Positions 7,937 through 13,412 of a DNA stretch of 14,562 nt are shown here, piece after piece (position 1 is the stretch's first letter; each line of letters starts with the position of its first letter). A program made the position numbers and the translations under genes. The DNA is from UBA9630 sp037137555 (GTDB lineage Bacteria; Patescibacteriota; Minisyncoccia; Moranbacterales; UBA2206), in NCBI GenBank assembly GCA_037137555.1, contig JBAXKA010000024.1, positions 1 to 14,562 of the forward strand, read 5' to 3'. The notes beneath the pieces are model-generated. The model did no database searches, was not told the DNA's origin, and was given only the letters and a program-made list of their open reading frames with translations.

Positions 7937-7943
7937 ATAATTT

Positions 7944-8201
7944 ATGTATAGTATTTATGCTTTGCATTTTGAAAAAATTATATATGTAGGAATGACAGAT
8001 AATATTGAAAGAAGGATTAGAGAGCACAAAAATGGAAAAACAAGATCAACAAAGAATAGAGGAGATTTTTATGTGGAGATTATGGAGGAATGTGAGGATA
8101 GGAAAAGTGCAAGAAAAAGAGAAAAATATTGGAAGTCTGGATGCGGAAAAGAAAAATTAAAGATAGCGGGATGGAGCAATGGCAGCTCGTCTGGCTCATA
8201 A
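7944..8201 (+). CDS. Small GIY-YIG nuclease, 3' end inside tRNA-fMet
   Basis: An 85-residue single-domain GIY-YIG protein: SIY (residues 3-5), YVG (14-16), R24 and H28 in RRIREH, and the probable metal-binding E60 in ARKREKYW. It resembles the YhbQ/UvrC-N-like small nucleases that are abundant in Patescibacteria. The domain is complete by about residue 73. Residues 74-85 (IAGWSNGSSSGS) are encoded by the 5' half of the intact tRNA-fMet gene, and the stop TAA uses the anticodon loop (8199-8201). The only plausible start is the ATG at 7944; no Shine-Dalgarno is visible. Upstream lies a broken copy of the same tRNA and its promoter, so the ORF appears to have been inserted at the tRNA gene. A homing-endonuclease-like role is inference; DNA repair or another nuclease role is possible. 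Confidence 0.82.
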   Translation: MYSIYALHFEKIIYVGMTDNIERRIREHKNGKTRSTKNRGDFYVEIMEECEDRKSARKREKYWKSGCGKEKLKIAGWSNGSSSGS

Positions 8202-8236
8202 CCAGAAGGTTGTAGGTTCGAATCCTACTCCCGCAA
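8165..8236 (+). tRNA. Initiator tRNA-fMet (CAT)
   Basis: A complete cloverleaf can be drawn: acceptor 8165-8171/8229-8235, D stem GAGC/GCTC, anticodon stem 8190-8194/8202-8206 with CAT at 8197-8199, T stem GTAGG/CCTAC, discriminator A8236. Two initiator hallmarks are present: an unpaired first position (A1 against A72) and A11:U24 in the D stem. The usual three G:C pairs next to the anticodon loop are not complete, since pair 29:41 is T:A. CCA is not encoded. The 5' half is shared with the end of the GIY-YIG ORF. Confidence 0.93.
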
Positions 8237-8307
8237 CACTTCGACTCACTGTTGTTCGCTCAGTGCAGGCACAGCAGGGATTAAATTTGAATAGAAGATA
8301 TTTTTTT

Positions 8308-8381
8308 GCCAGGGTAGCTCAGTTGGTTAGAGCACAGCACTCATAACGCTGAGGTCGAGAGTTCGAGTCTCTCCTCTGGTA
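8308..8381 (+). tRNA. tRNA-Met, probably elongator (CAT)
   Basis: Acceptor 8308-8314/8374-8380 (with two G:U pairs), D stem GCTC/GAGC, anticodon loop CTCATAA with CAT at 8342-8344, T stem GAGAG/CTCTC, discriminator A8381. The first pair is G:U, so it is not an initiator. The pair closing the anticodon loop (A8339 and C8347) is mismatched. It could instead be tRNA-Ile2 with lysidine at C34; the body looks closer to elongator Met. CCA is not encoded. Confidence 0.88.
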
Positions 8382-8422
8382 CAAAACAAATCATTTTAAA
8401 ATTTAAAAAATAAAATAATATT

Positions 8423-8499
8423 GGGGGCGTAGCTCAGTTGGTTAGAGCGACTGCCTGTCACGCAGTAGGTCACCGGTTCGAGTCCGGCCGTCCCCGCCA
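8423..8499 (+). tRNA. tRNA-Asp (GTC)
   Basis: Acceptor 8423-8429/8489-8495, D stem GCTC/GAGC, anticodon stem ACTGC/GCAGT with GTC at 8457-8459, T arm 8472-8488, discriminator G8496 as expected for Asp, and an encoded CCA (8497-8499), unlike the other two tRNAs here. The outermost T-stem pair (A8472 and C8488) is mismatched. Its 3' end is the first unit of the tandem repeat that follows. Confidence 0.93.
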
Positions 8500-8583
8500 A
8501 ATTAGCACAGGTCATCCCGCCAAGGCGGGACAGTCCCCGCCAAATTAGCACAGGTCATCCCGCCAAGGCGGGACAGTCCCCGC
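8491..8583 (+). repeat. 43-bp tandem repeat carrying the tRNA-Asp 3' end
   Basis: Two identical 43-base units (8491-8533, 8534-8576) and a 7-base partial third (TCCCCGC, 8577-8583). Each unit starts with TCCCCGCCA, the 3' acceptor strand plus CCA of tRNA-Asp. Each holds a hairpin TCCCGCC-AA-GGCGGGA (8515-8530 and 8558-8573). Only the first unit is part of a real tRNA. Confidence 0.9.
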
Positions 8584-8587
8584 ATCA

Positions 8588-8618
8588 CAAAACGGCTTTA
8601 AAAAGGCTGTTTTTTTGT
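8588..8618 (+). terminator. Rho-independent terminator of the tRNA cluster
   Basis: A hairpin with arms CGGCTTT (8593-8599) and AAGGCTG (8603-8609), including two G:U pairs and an AAA loop, is followed directly by seven T (8610-8616). It lies 5 bases after the tandem repeat, so the three tRNAs probably end here. Confidence 0.75.
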
Positions 8619-8700
8619 GTTTCAGAACAAGTGATAAGGGTATGATCTGGGGCGTGCTAATATAATATAAAGCAGTAGAGATTGGGCTGTAATAAAAAAC

Positions 8701-8729
8701 TTGACAGAAATTAATATCAGGAGTAGACT
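8701..8729 (+). promoter_or_regulatory. Putative promoter of the restriction-modification cassette
   Basis: A perfect TTGACA (8701-8706) and TAGACT (8724-8729) are 17 bases apart. The predicted start of transcription falls at or next to the ATG at 8736, which would give a leaderless mRNA. The same stretch also contains AGGAG (8719-8723), 12 bases before the ATG, which could be a ribosome binding site if transcription starts further upstream. The two readings exclude each other. Confidence 0.5.
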
Positions 8730-8735
8730 GGTTTT

Positions 8736-9311
8736 ATGGAAACTAAAAAAGATCTAAAAGATATTGCGGAAGTGATCGCGGGCTACTCTTTCCGGACTGC
8801 TCTGCGAGGCAAAGAAAATGCCGCTCTTTTTGTTCTTCAGGCAAAAAATATCTTAGACGATTCTACTGTGGACGAGTCAAATTTGGATGGTATTGATTTT
8901 GAGAATTATCGCTCAAAAGCAATTGTGAAAAAAGGTGATGTGGTTATTTCTTCAAGGGGGAGTTTTCGCGCGGGATTAGTGAGCTTGGGAATCAAAGACA
9001 TCATTGCCTCATCTTCTGTGTATATCTTGCGCCTAAAAAACAATAATGTCACTGCGGAATATTTGGCAATATATCTCAATTCGCGTGAAGGACAAAGACA
9101 GCTTAATGAAAGCGCAACCGGAGCAGCCATAAGATCAATTCGCAGATATGAATTAGGAAATATCGCGATAACCCTTCCGAACATGGAAATTCAGGAGAAA
9201 ATAGTTGAGTTGTATTATGTTAATAAAAGATTGCAGAAAAAACTAGCAAGAAAAAAGGATTTAATAAATAGCATAAGTGAGGACGCAATAAATAAACTAC
9301 TAAACAAATAA
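8736..9311 (+). CDS. Half-length type I specificity subunit (HsdS-like, single TRD)
   Basis: A 191-residue protein with one target recognition domain (about residues 5-145, with KKGDVVISSRGSFRAGLV and the conserved SATGAAIRSIRRYELGNIAITLP) and one C-terminal coiled-coil spacer (IQEKIVELYYVNKRLQKKLARKKDLINSI). Standard HsdS proteins have two such halves in about 400 residues. Known half-subunits can act as dimers, so this one may be functional; it could also be a truncated relic or a spare specificity cassette. It is first in the cassette and lies 4 bases before hsdM, so it is likely co-expressed with the methyltransferase. A full HsdS exists downstream at 13413. The start is the only ATG fitting the domain's N-terminus. 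Confidence 0.85.
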   Translation: METKKDLKDIAEVIAGYSFRTALRGKENAALFVLQAKNILDDSTVDESNLDGIDFENYRSKAIVKKGDVVISSRGSFRAGLVSLGIKDIIASSSVYILRLKNNNVTAEYLAIYLNSREGQRQLNESATGAAIRSIRRYELGNIAITLPNMEIQEKIVELYYVNKRLQKKLARKKDLINSISEDAINKLLNK

Positions 9312-9315
9312 AACT

Positions 9316-10830
9316 ATGGATGCAGTAAAAAAATACACGCAAGAAGATCTTAATAAAACCCTGTGGTCGGCAGCCGATTCTTCAAGAAGTAGTGTCGACG
9401 CTGGTGTATACAAGGACTATGCGTTGGTGATGCTTTTTTTTAAGTATCTCAGCGATCTCTCAAAGAAGAGACACAATGAATACAAAAAGCGATTTGGCAG
9501 TGACGAAAAGCGTATTGAAGAAAAAATGAAACTTGATCGTTTTTACTTACCACCAAAAGCTTCTTTCGACAACATCTACAGTATTATCGAGCAGGACAAT
9601 ATTGGCGAAGAGATAAATAAGGCATTACATAAGATAAAAGATGCCAACAAGGAAAAGCTTGAGGGAGTATTCAGCGTAGATTTCAATTCCGAATCAACTC
9701 TTGGAAAGCTTGAACAGAGAAATAAGATGCTTCGCCATTTGATTCAAGATTTTCATGGAATCGATCTTTCCGATGCCGGCGATGATATCATCGGCAACGC
9801 GTATATGTATATGATTGAAAAATTCGGCGTTGGAGCAGGCAAAAAAGCTGGTGAATTTTTTACGACTCAGACCGTAGCTAAACTGCTTGCGAAACTCGCA
9901 CAGCCAAAAGAGGGCGATCGAATCGCGGATCCTGCTTGTGGATCGGGTGGGCTCCTCTTGCTAGCTGGAACGGAAATTGAAAAAACAGGATCCAAAAATT
10001 ATGCGCTCTATGGTCAAGAATCAACAGGATCAACCTATCAGTTGGCGCGGATGAATATGTTTTTGCATGGAAAAGATTCGGCGCGTTTGGAATGGGGTGA
10101 CACTTTGAATAATCCACTTCTGGTTGAAAATGATCAGTTAATGAAATATGATACTCAGGTTTGCAACATGCCATTTTCGCTCAAAAAGTGGGGCGCAGAA
10201 AATGCTGAGGCTGATAAATATAAAAGATTTTGGCGAGGAGTGCCACCGAAAGACAAAGGAGATTTTGCTTTTCTGACACATATGATTGAAACTGCCAAGC
10301 CAAAAACTGGGCGCGTGGCGGCTATTGCACCTCATGGAGTTTTGTTCCGAGGTGGCGCAGAAGGAAAAATTCGCGAGCAACTGATCAAGGAAAATATTAT
10401 TGACGCCGTGATTGGACTTCCCGCGGGGCTTTTTCAAACAACCGGCATCCCGGTGGCAATCTTGATCATCGATCGCTCAAGAGAAAAAGGCGGAGCAAAT
10501 GAAAAAAAGAAGGATGTGCTTTTCATTGAAGCATCCAAAGAATTCAAGTCGGGCAAAGCGCAAAATACGCTCACGGAAGAAAATATTGAGAAAACTTATA
10601 GCACCTATGCTAAGCGAAAAGAGATTGAAAAATTTTCTCGTAAGGTTAGTTTCAAAGAAATTGAAGAAAATGATTTCAATCTAAATATCACTCGTTATAT
10701 TGACACTTTTGTAGAGGAAGCGCCGATTGACATCAAGGAAAATTTGAAGGAATTGGCTGAGCTTGAACCGGAGATTGAAAAATTAGAAAAACAGATGGAT
10801 ACGTATTTAAAGGAGTTAAAAATTAAGTAA
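9316..10830 (+). CDS. hsdM: Type I DNA adenine methyltransferase subunit HsdM
   Basis: A 504-residue protein of typical HsdM length. The N-terminal helical HsdM_N domain covers about residues 5-150, followed by the N6-adenine methyltransferase domain. The AdoMet-binding motif I is intact (DPACGSGG, residues 205-212), preceded by GEFFTTQTVAKLLAKL. The catalytic motif IV, normally NPPF/Y, reads NMPF at 284-287. Further family blocks are KGDFAFLTHMI, AAIAPHGVLFRGGAEG and IIDAVIGLPAGLFQTTGIPVAILII. The C-terminus is a coiled coil (LEPEIEKLEKQMDTYLKEL). It would form the modification core with an HsdS subunit. A second copy of its last 28 codons survives at 11856-11942. Which S subunit it uses is unknown. 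Confidence 0.95.
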   Translation: MDAVKKYTQEDLNKTLWSAADSSRSSVDAGVYKDYALVMLFFKYLSDLSKKRHNEYKKRFGSDEKRIEEKMKLDRFYLPPKASFDNIYSIIEQDNIGEEINKALHKIKDANKEKLEGVFSVDFNSESTLGKLEQRNKMLRHLIQDFHGIDLSDAGDDIIGNAYMYMIEKFGVGAGKKAGEFFTTQTVAKLLAKLAQPKEGDRIADPACGSGGLLLLAGTEIEKTGSKNYALYGQESTGSTYQLARMNMFLHGKDSARLEWGDTLNNPLLVENDQLMKYDTQVCNMPFSLKKWGAENAEADKYKRFWRGVPPKDKGDFAFLTHMIETAKPKTGRVAAIAPHGVLFRGGAEGKIREQLIKENIIDAVIGLPAGLFQTTGIPVAILIIDRSREKGGANEKKKDVLFIEASKEFKSGKAQNTLTEENIEKTYSTYAKRKEIEKFSRKVSFKEIEENDFNLNITRYIDTFVEEAPIDIKENLKELAELEPEIEKLEKQMDTYLKELKIK

Positions 10831-10842
10831 ATACAAAAATAT

Positions 10843-11739
10843 ATGGACAAGATGAATGAGCTTATAAACATAAAAGTAATTCAAAAGGACTTCAATGGTG
10901 AAAAGAAAAGATTTGTTAATGCTAGGGAATTACATCGCTGGCTTGGTGTCGGAAAAAGATTTGCAACCTGGATTACCGATAGGATCAAGAAGTATGATTT
11001 TATTGAAAATGTTGATTATTTTGTATCCATTCCCAATTTTGGGAATGGATTTGATGGCTCAAATAAGGGAAAAGTTTCTGATCCAAAAACCGGAAAAGTT
11101 GTGGCTAGGGATTATATTATTTCTGTGGATATGGCAAAGGAATTAGCAATGATTGAAAATAGTGAGATTGGCAAAAAGGTCAGAAAGTATTTTATCAGAG
11201 TGGAGAGTGATTTCAAAAAAGTGATGCGGATTGCGACGATGGATCCGAAATTTATTAATCAATTGACGAGCCAGTTTTTCGAAACTAGAGAAGAAACGAA
11301 AGAATATCGTCGGGATTTCACGGATTGCATCAAAGCTTTTGTAGCAGTGAAAAACTATGGAACATACACGGATATGTCGTATAATTTTTTGTTTCTAGAA
11401 AGAGCCAAAGAATACCGAAAGCTTTTGAGTCTGGTGAAAAAGGATTTGACTAGAAACTTCATGTATGAGGATATAGTCTTGATTATCGGAGCTTTTGAAA
11501 CTGGCTTGGCTGGCGAGATCGAAAAAGAATTCAAGAAAATTGGAAGGCTGTTGACGCAAAAAGAGTTCGATAAGATTTTCAAAGAATTTTCTGCTCAAAG
11601 GAACTGGTTGGTCTATCAGAAAAGAGCGAGACATATTATGGCGACTTACGATGAGGAGTTGCGGAGAATCAAACATCCCAAGTTAATTGATTATAGAAAA
11701 GAATTCAGTCAGGAAGATATTCAGAAGTTATTATCGTAA
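10843..11739 (+). CDS. AntA/AntB-type antirepressor-domain protein
   Basis: A 298-residue protein. Residues about 5-125 resemble the phage AntA/AntB antirepressor domain: VNARELHRWLGVGKRFATWI, then YDFIENVDYF, then YIISVDMAKELAMIENSEIGKKVRKYFI. The remaining ~170 residues are helical and charged, and I do not recognise them; they may replace the KilA-C-like end of phage proteins. Phage antirepressors relieve repressor control. Related antirepressor-domain or RhuM/DinD-like genes are, from memory, often found between hsdM and hsdS in bacterial genomes, where the function is unknown. It starts 12 bases after hsdM. A palindrome at 11025-11050 lies within the antirepressor domain. The duplicated hsdM tail downstream suggests the gene was inserted here. 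Confidence 0.8.
   Translation: MDKMNELINIKVIQKDFNGEKKRFVNARELHRWLGVGKRFATWITDRIKKYDFIENVDYFVSIPNFGNGFDGSNKGKVSDPKTGKVVARDYIISVDMAKELAMIENSEIGKKVRKYFIRVESDFKKVMRIATMDPKFINQLTSQFFETREETKEYRRDFTDCIKAFVAVKNYGTYTDMSYNFLFLERAKEYRKLLSLVKKDLTRNFMYEDIVLIIGAFETGLAGEIEKEFKKIGRLLTQKEFDKIFKEFSAQRNWLVYQKRARHIMATYDEELRRIKHPKLIDYRKEFSQEDIQKLLS
11025..11050 (+). repeat. Inverted repeat inside the antirepressor gene
   Basis: Ten-base perfect arms ATCCATTCCC (11025-11034) and GGGAATGGAT (11041-11050) with a 6-base AATTTT spacer. It encodes SIPNFGNGFD, a Gly/Asn loop in the antirepressor domain. It may be a repeat insertion like those in ligA, or chance. Confidence 0.6.
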
Positions 11740-11796
11740 TAATCAAAAAAATAATCCGCTTTTTGTATCATTATGAAAGTTTGTTTGCATCCAGTC

Positions 11797-11855
11797 AAAA
11801 CAAATAAAAAAATAATGCCTTATCTGAGGCATTATATGGGCATTGTATTTGTTTT
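11797..11855 (+). other. Nested inverted repeat between the antirepressor gene and the hsdM remnant
   Basis: Outer arms AAAACAAATA (11797-11806) and TATTTGTTTT (11846-11855) and inner arms ATAATGCCT (11812-11820) and AGGCATTAT (11827-11835) are all perfect. The right outer arm is T-rich, so the RNA hairpin could act as a weak terminator after the antirepressor gene. The nested layout could also be a small mobile-element relic. The bases between 11740 and 11796 show no gene or signal I can name. Confidence 0.55.
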
Positions 11856-11942
11856 TTGAAAGAGCTTTCCAAGTTTGAGCCGGAGATTGAAAAGTTGGAA
11901 AAGCAGATGGATAATTATTTAAAGGATCTTGGGATTAAATAA
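11856..11942 (+). pseudogene. Remnant 3' end of a second hsdM
   Basis: The frame reads LKELSKFEPEIEKLEKQMDN then YLKDLGIK and stop, which lines up residue by residue with the C-terminus of the HsdM encoded at 9316-10830 (LKELAELEPEIEKLEKQMDT, YLKELKIK). DNA identity is high but not perfect. There is no start codon or upstream methyltransferase sequence. It lies 2 bases before the ATPase gene, mirroring how the complete hsdM once may have been joined to that gene. Confidence 0.9.
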
Positions 11943-11944
11943 AT

Positions 11945-13411
11945 ATGAGTAGGTATATCAAAGCAGTTAAATTAAATCTTTGGAATAATACGTTTATATG
12001 TGATGTAATTTTTTCAAATGGCTTAAATGTAATTTCGGGTTCTAATGGTACCGGCAAAACAAAATTATTACAGTTTATTCAAGAGCACAATAATAATAGT
12101 GATCATCAAGTTATTCTAGATGACAATACATACAGTACAACTATTTCTGCTTTTAGTCCGCAAAGAAATGCTCAAAAAACATTAGCGCAACAAGCGATGC
12201 AATTATTTCGTGGCGATATAAATGCAACTCAAAATACACTCAATACTTTTAAAAATCAGTTGATCCAAGATGATGGATTCCAAACTCTTAAAGCAATATC
12301 TGAATATTTTGTCTACAGCGCAGAGGATGAAACCAATAGAGATGGTAATACTAATAAAAATGATGCCGCAGAGATTACGAAGAACATATTCGAGAAGGTT
12401 ATAAAAAAGGTATTTGATTTTGAGATTGATTTTGTTTTCAATTCAAGCAACAAGAGTTATGACTTAATATTTAAAAAAGACGGCGTAGCCTTAAAAACCA
12501 CAGATCTTAGCCATGGCGAAAATGCTGTAATTGTTTTAATGTGTGCCTTAATTTTTGGAAAAGATTCTGCAGATACTTTCTTAATTGATGAGCCAGAAAC
12601 ACATCTCAATTGGTCATTAGAAGAAAAATTATTTGAATTTTTTGATTGGTATTGTTCTGAATATGACAAACAAATTATTGCAGTAACTCATTCAAGAGTG
12701 ATATTTCTAGATAAATATAAAGATAAAAGACAATTTTTCGAAAGAAAGGGTAGTGTGGTTCAAGTATCTGAAAAACCTTCGAAGGAACTTATATCACAAT
12801 TGGCAGGGGATACCGTAAATTTAATTGAAGGCATCACTTCTCAGTCAAAATTAGTGTATGTTGAGGATAATTCACATAAAACTATTCTAGAATCAATCGC
12901 AAAAAAATTGAATATTAATATTGATATTCAGGTATGCAATGGAGGTTGTGAAAAAGTCAAGGACATATCCAAGGCCTTTAAATCATTAAATGTTAATAAT
13001 GTTTATTTTTTAATAGATGGAGATAACAAGCCTCTAGAGAGTGATCAAAAAAAATTATTGCATAAAAATACTATCCAGCTCAAAAAATATTGCATCGAAA
13101 ATTATCTTTTAGATATGGGAATACTTAATTTATATAAGGCACAGGACTGGGATGCATCAATTAAAGCGAATATTAATTCTATTAATGTTGCTACGAAACC
13201 CGGGATTAAGCCAGTCCAAATCGCTCTTGAAAAAAATGCAAGCTTAGCAGACATCATTGATTTTCTGGATGGTTCAGAAATCTTAAAGCAAATAGCCAAG
13301 AGTGAATCAAAAAAAGAGTATGAATTAATAGCCGAGATGATTAGTAAGATAGCGGCGGAAAACTTACTGGGAAAGTATTTTATGGAACTTTCCTTTTTAC
13401 AAGATAATTAA
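11945..13411 (+). CDS. OLD-like AAA ATPase with C-terminal TOPRIM-type domain
   Basis: A 488-residue protein. An ABC/SMC-type ATPase half has Walker A GSNGTGKT (32-39), signature-like LSHGEN (188-193), Walker B FLIDEPETHL with D215/E216, and H-loop AVTHS (H249). The C-terminal half reads LVYVEDNSHKTIL (E307) and later VYFLIDGDNKP (D358, D360), the Glu and DxD pattern of TOPRIM/DUF4435-type nuclease domains. This architecture matches OLD-family nucleases and several phage-defence ATPases, which are thought to cut nucleic acid upon activation. It sits within the RM cassette, 1 base before hsdS, so it is probably co-expressed with it. It is not HsdR: there are no helicase motifs. No clear Shine-Dalgarno. 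That it serves as defence effector is inference from domain and position. Confidence 0.85.
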   Translation: MSRYIKAVKLNLWNNTFICDVIFSNGLNVISGSNGTGKTKLLQFIQEHNNNSDHQVILDDNTYSTTISAFSPQRNAQKTLAQQAMQLFRGDINATQNTLNTFKNQLIQDDGFQTLKAISEYFVYSAEDETNRDGNTNKNDAAEITKNIFEKVIKKVFDFEIDFVFNSSNKSYDLIFKKDGVALKTTDLSHGENAVIVLMCALIFGKDSADTFLIDEPETHLNWSLEEKLFEFFDWYCSEYDKQIIAVTHSRVIFLDKYKDKRQFFERKGSVVQVSEKPSKELISQLAGDTVNLIEGITSQSKLVYVEDNSHKTILESIAKKLNINIDIQVCNGGCEKVKDISKAFKSLNVNNVYFLIDGDNKPLESDQKKLLHKNTIQLKKYCIENYLLDMGILNLYKAQDWDASIKANINSINVATKPGIKPVQIALEKNASLADIIDFLDGSEILKQIAKSESKKEYELIAEMISKIAAENLLGKYFMELSFLQDN

Positions 13412-13412
13412 T

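Noticed and set aside
7936..7941. TATAAT as a promoter for the GIY-YIG ORF
   Set aside because: It ends 2 bases before the ATG, so transcription would start inside the gene, and no -35 element lies at the right distance; the promoter at 7842 is better.
7824..8027. Reverse-strand ORF across the tRNA promoter and palindrome
   Set aside because: It is a shadow of the GIY-YIG gene and the promoter region; its only recognisable part comes from the dispersed palindrome.
7890..8179. Intron in tRNA-fMet with a homing endonuclease
   Set aside because: The downstream tRNA is complete and the upstream piece duplicates its 5' part, so there is no split gene to splice; no group I intron core was seen.
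8239..8307. Spacer between the first two tRNAs, with CACTG/CAGTG inverted arms
   Set aside because: The arms are only 5 bases with a long loop; possibly a degenerate dispersed repeat, but too weak to annotate.
8339..8347. Mismatched last pair in the anticodon stem of the second CAT tRNA as evidence of a pseudogene
   Set aside because: All other stems, the T loop and the anticodon loop are intact; A:C at this position can be tolerated or modified, so I kept it as a working tRNA.
8491..8583. Possible CRISPR array
   Set aside because: The two full units are adjacent and identical with no variable spacers, and they contain tRNA-Asp sequence; this is a tandem duplication.
8661..8666. TATAAT as the promoter of the RM cassette
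   Set aside because: No -35-like hexamer 16-18 bases upstream and no extended -10; TTGACA at 8701 is stronger. It remains a minor alternative.
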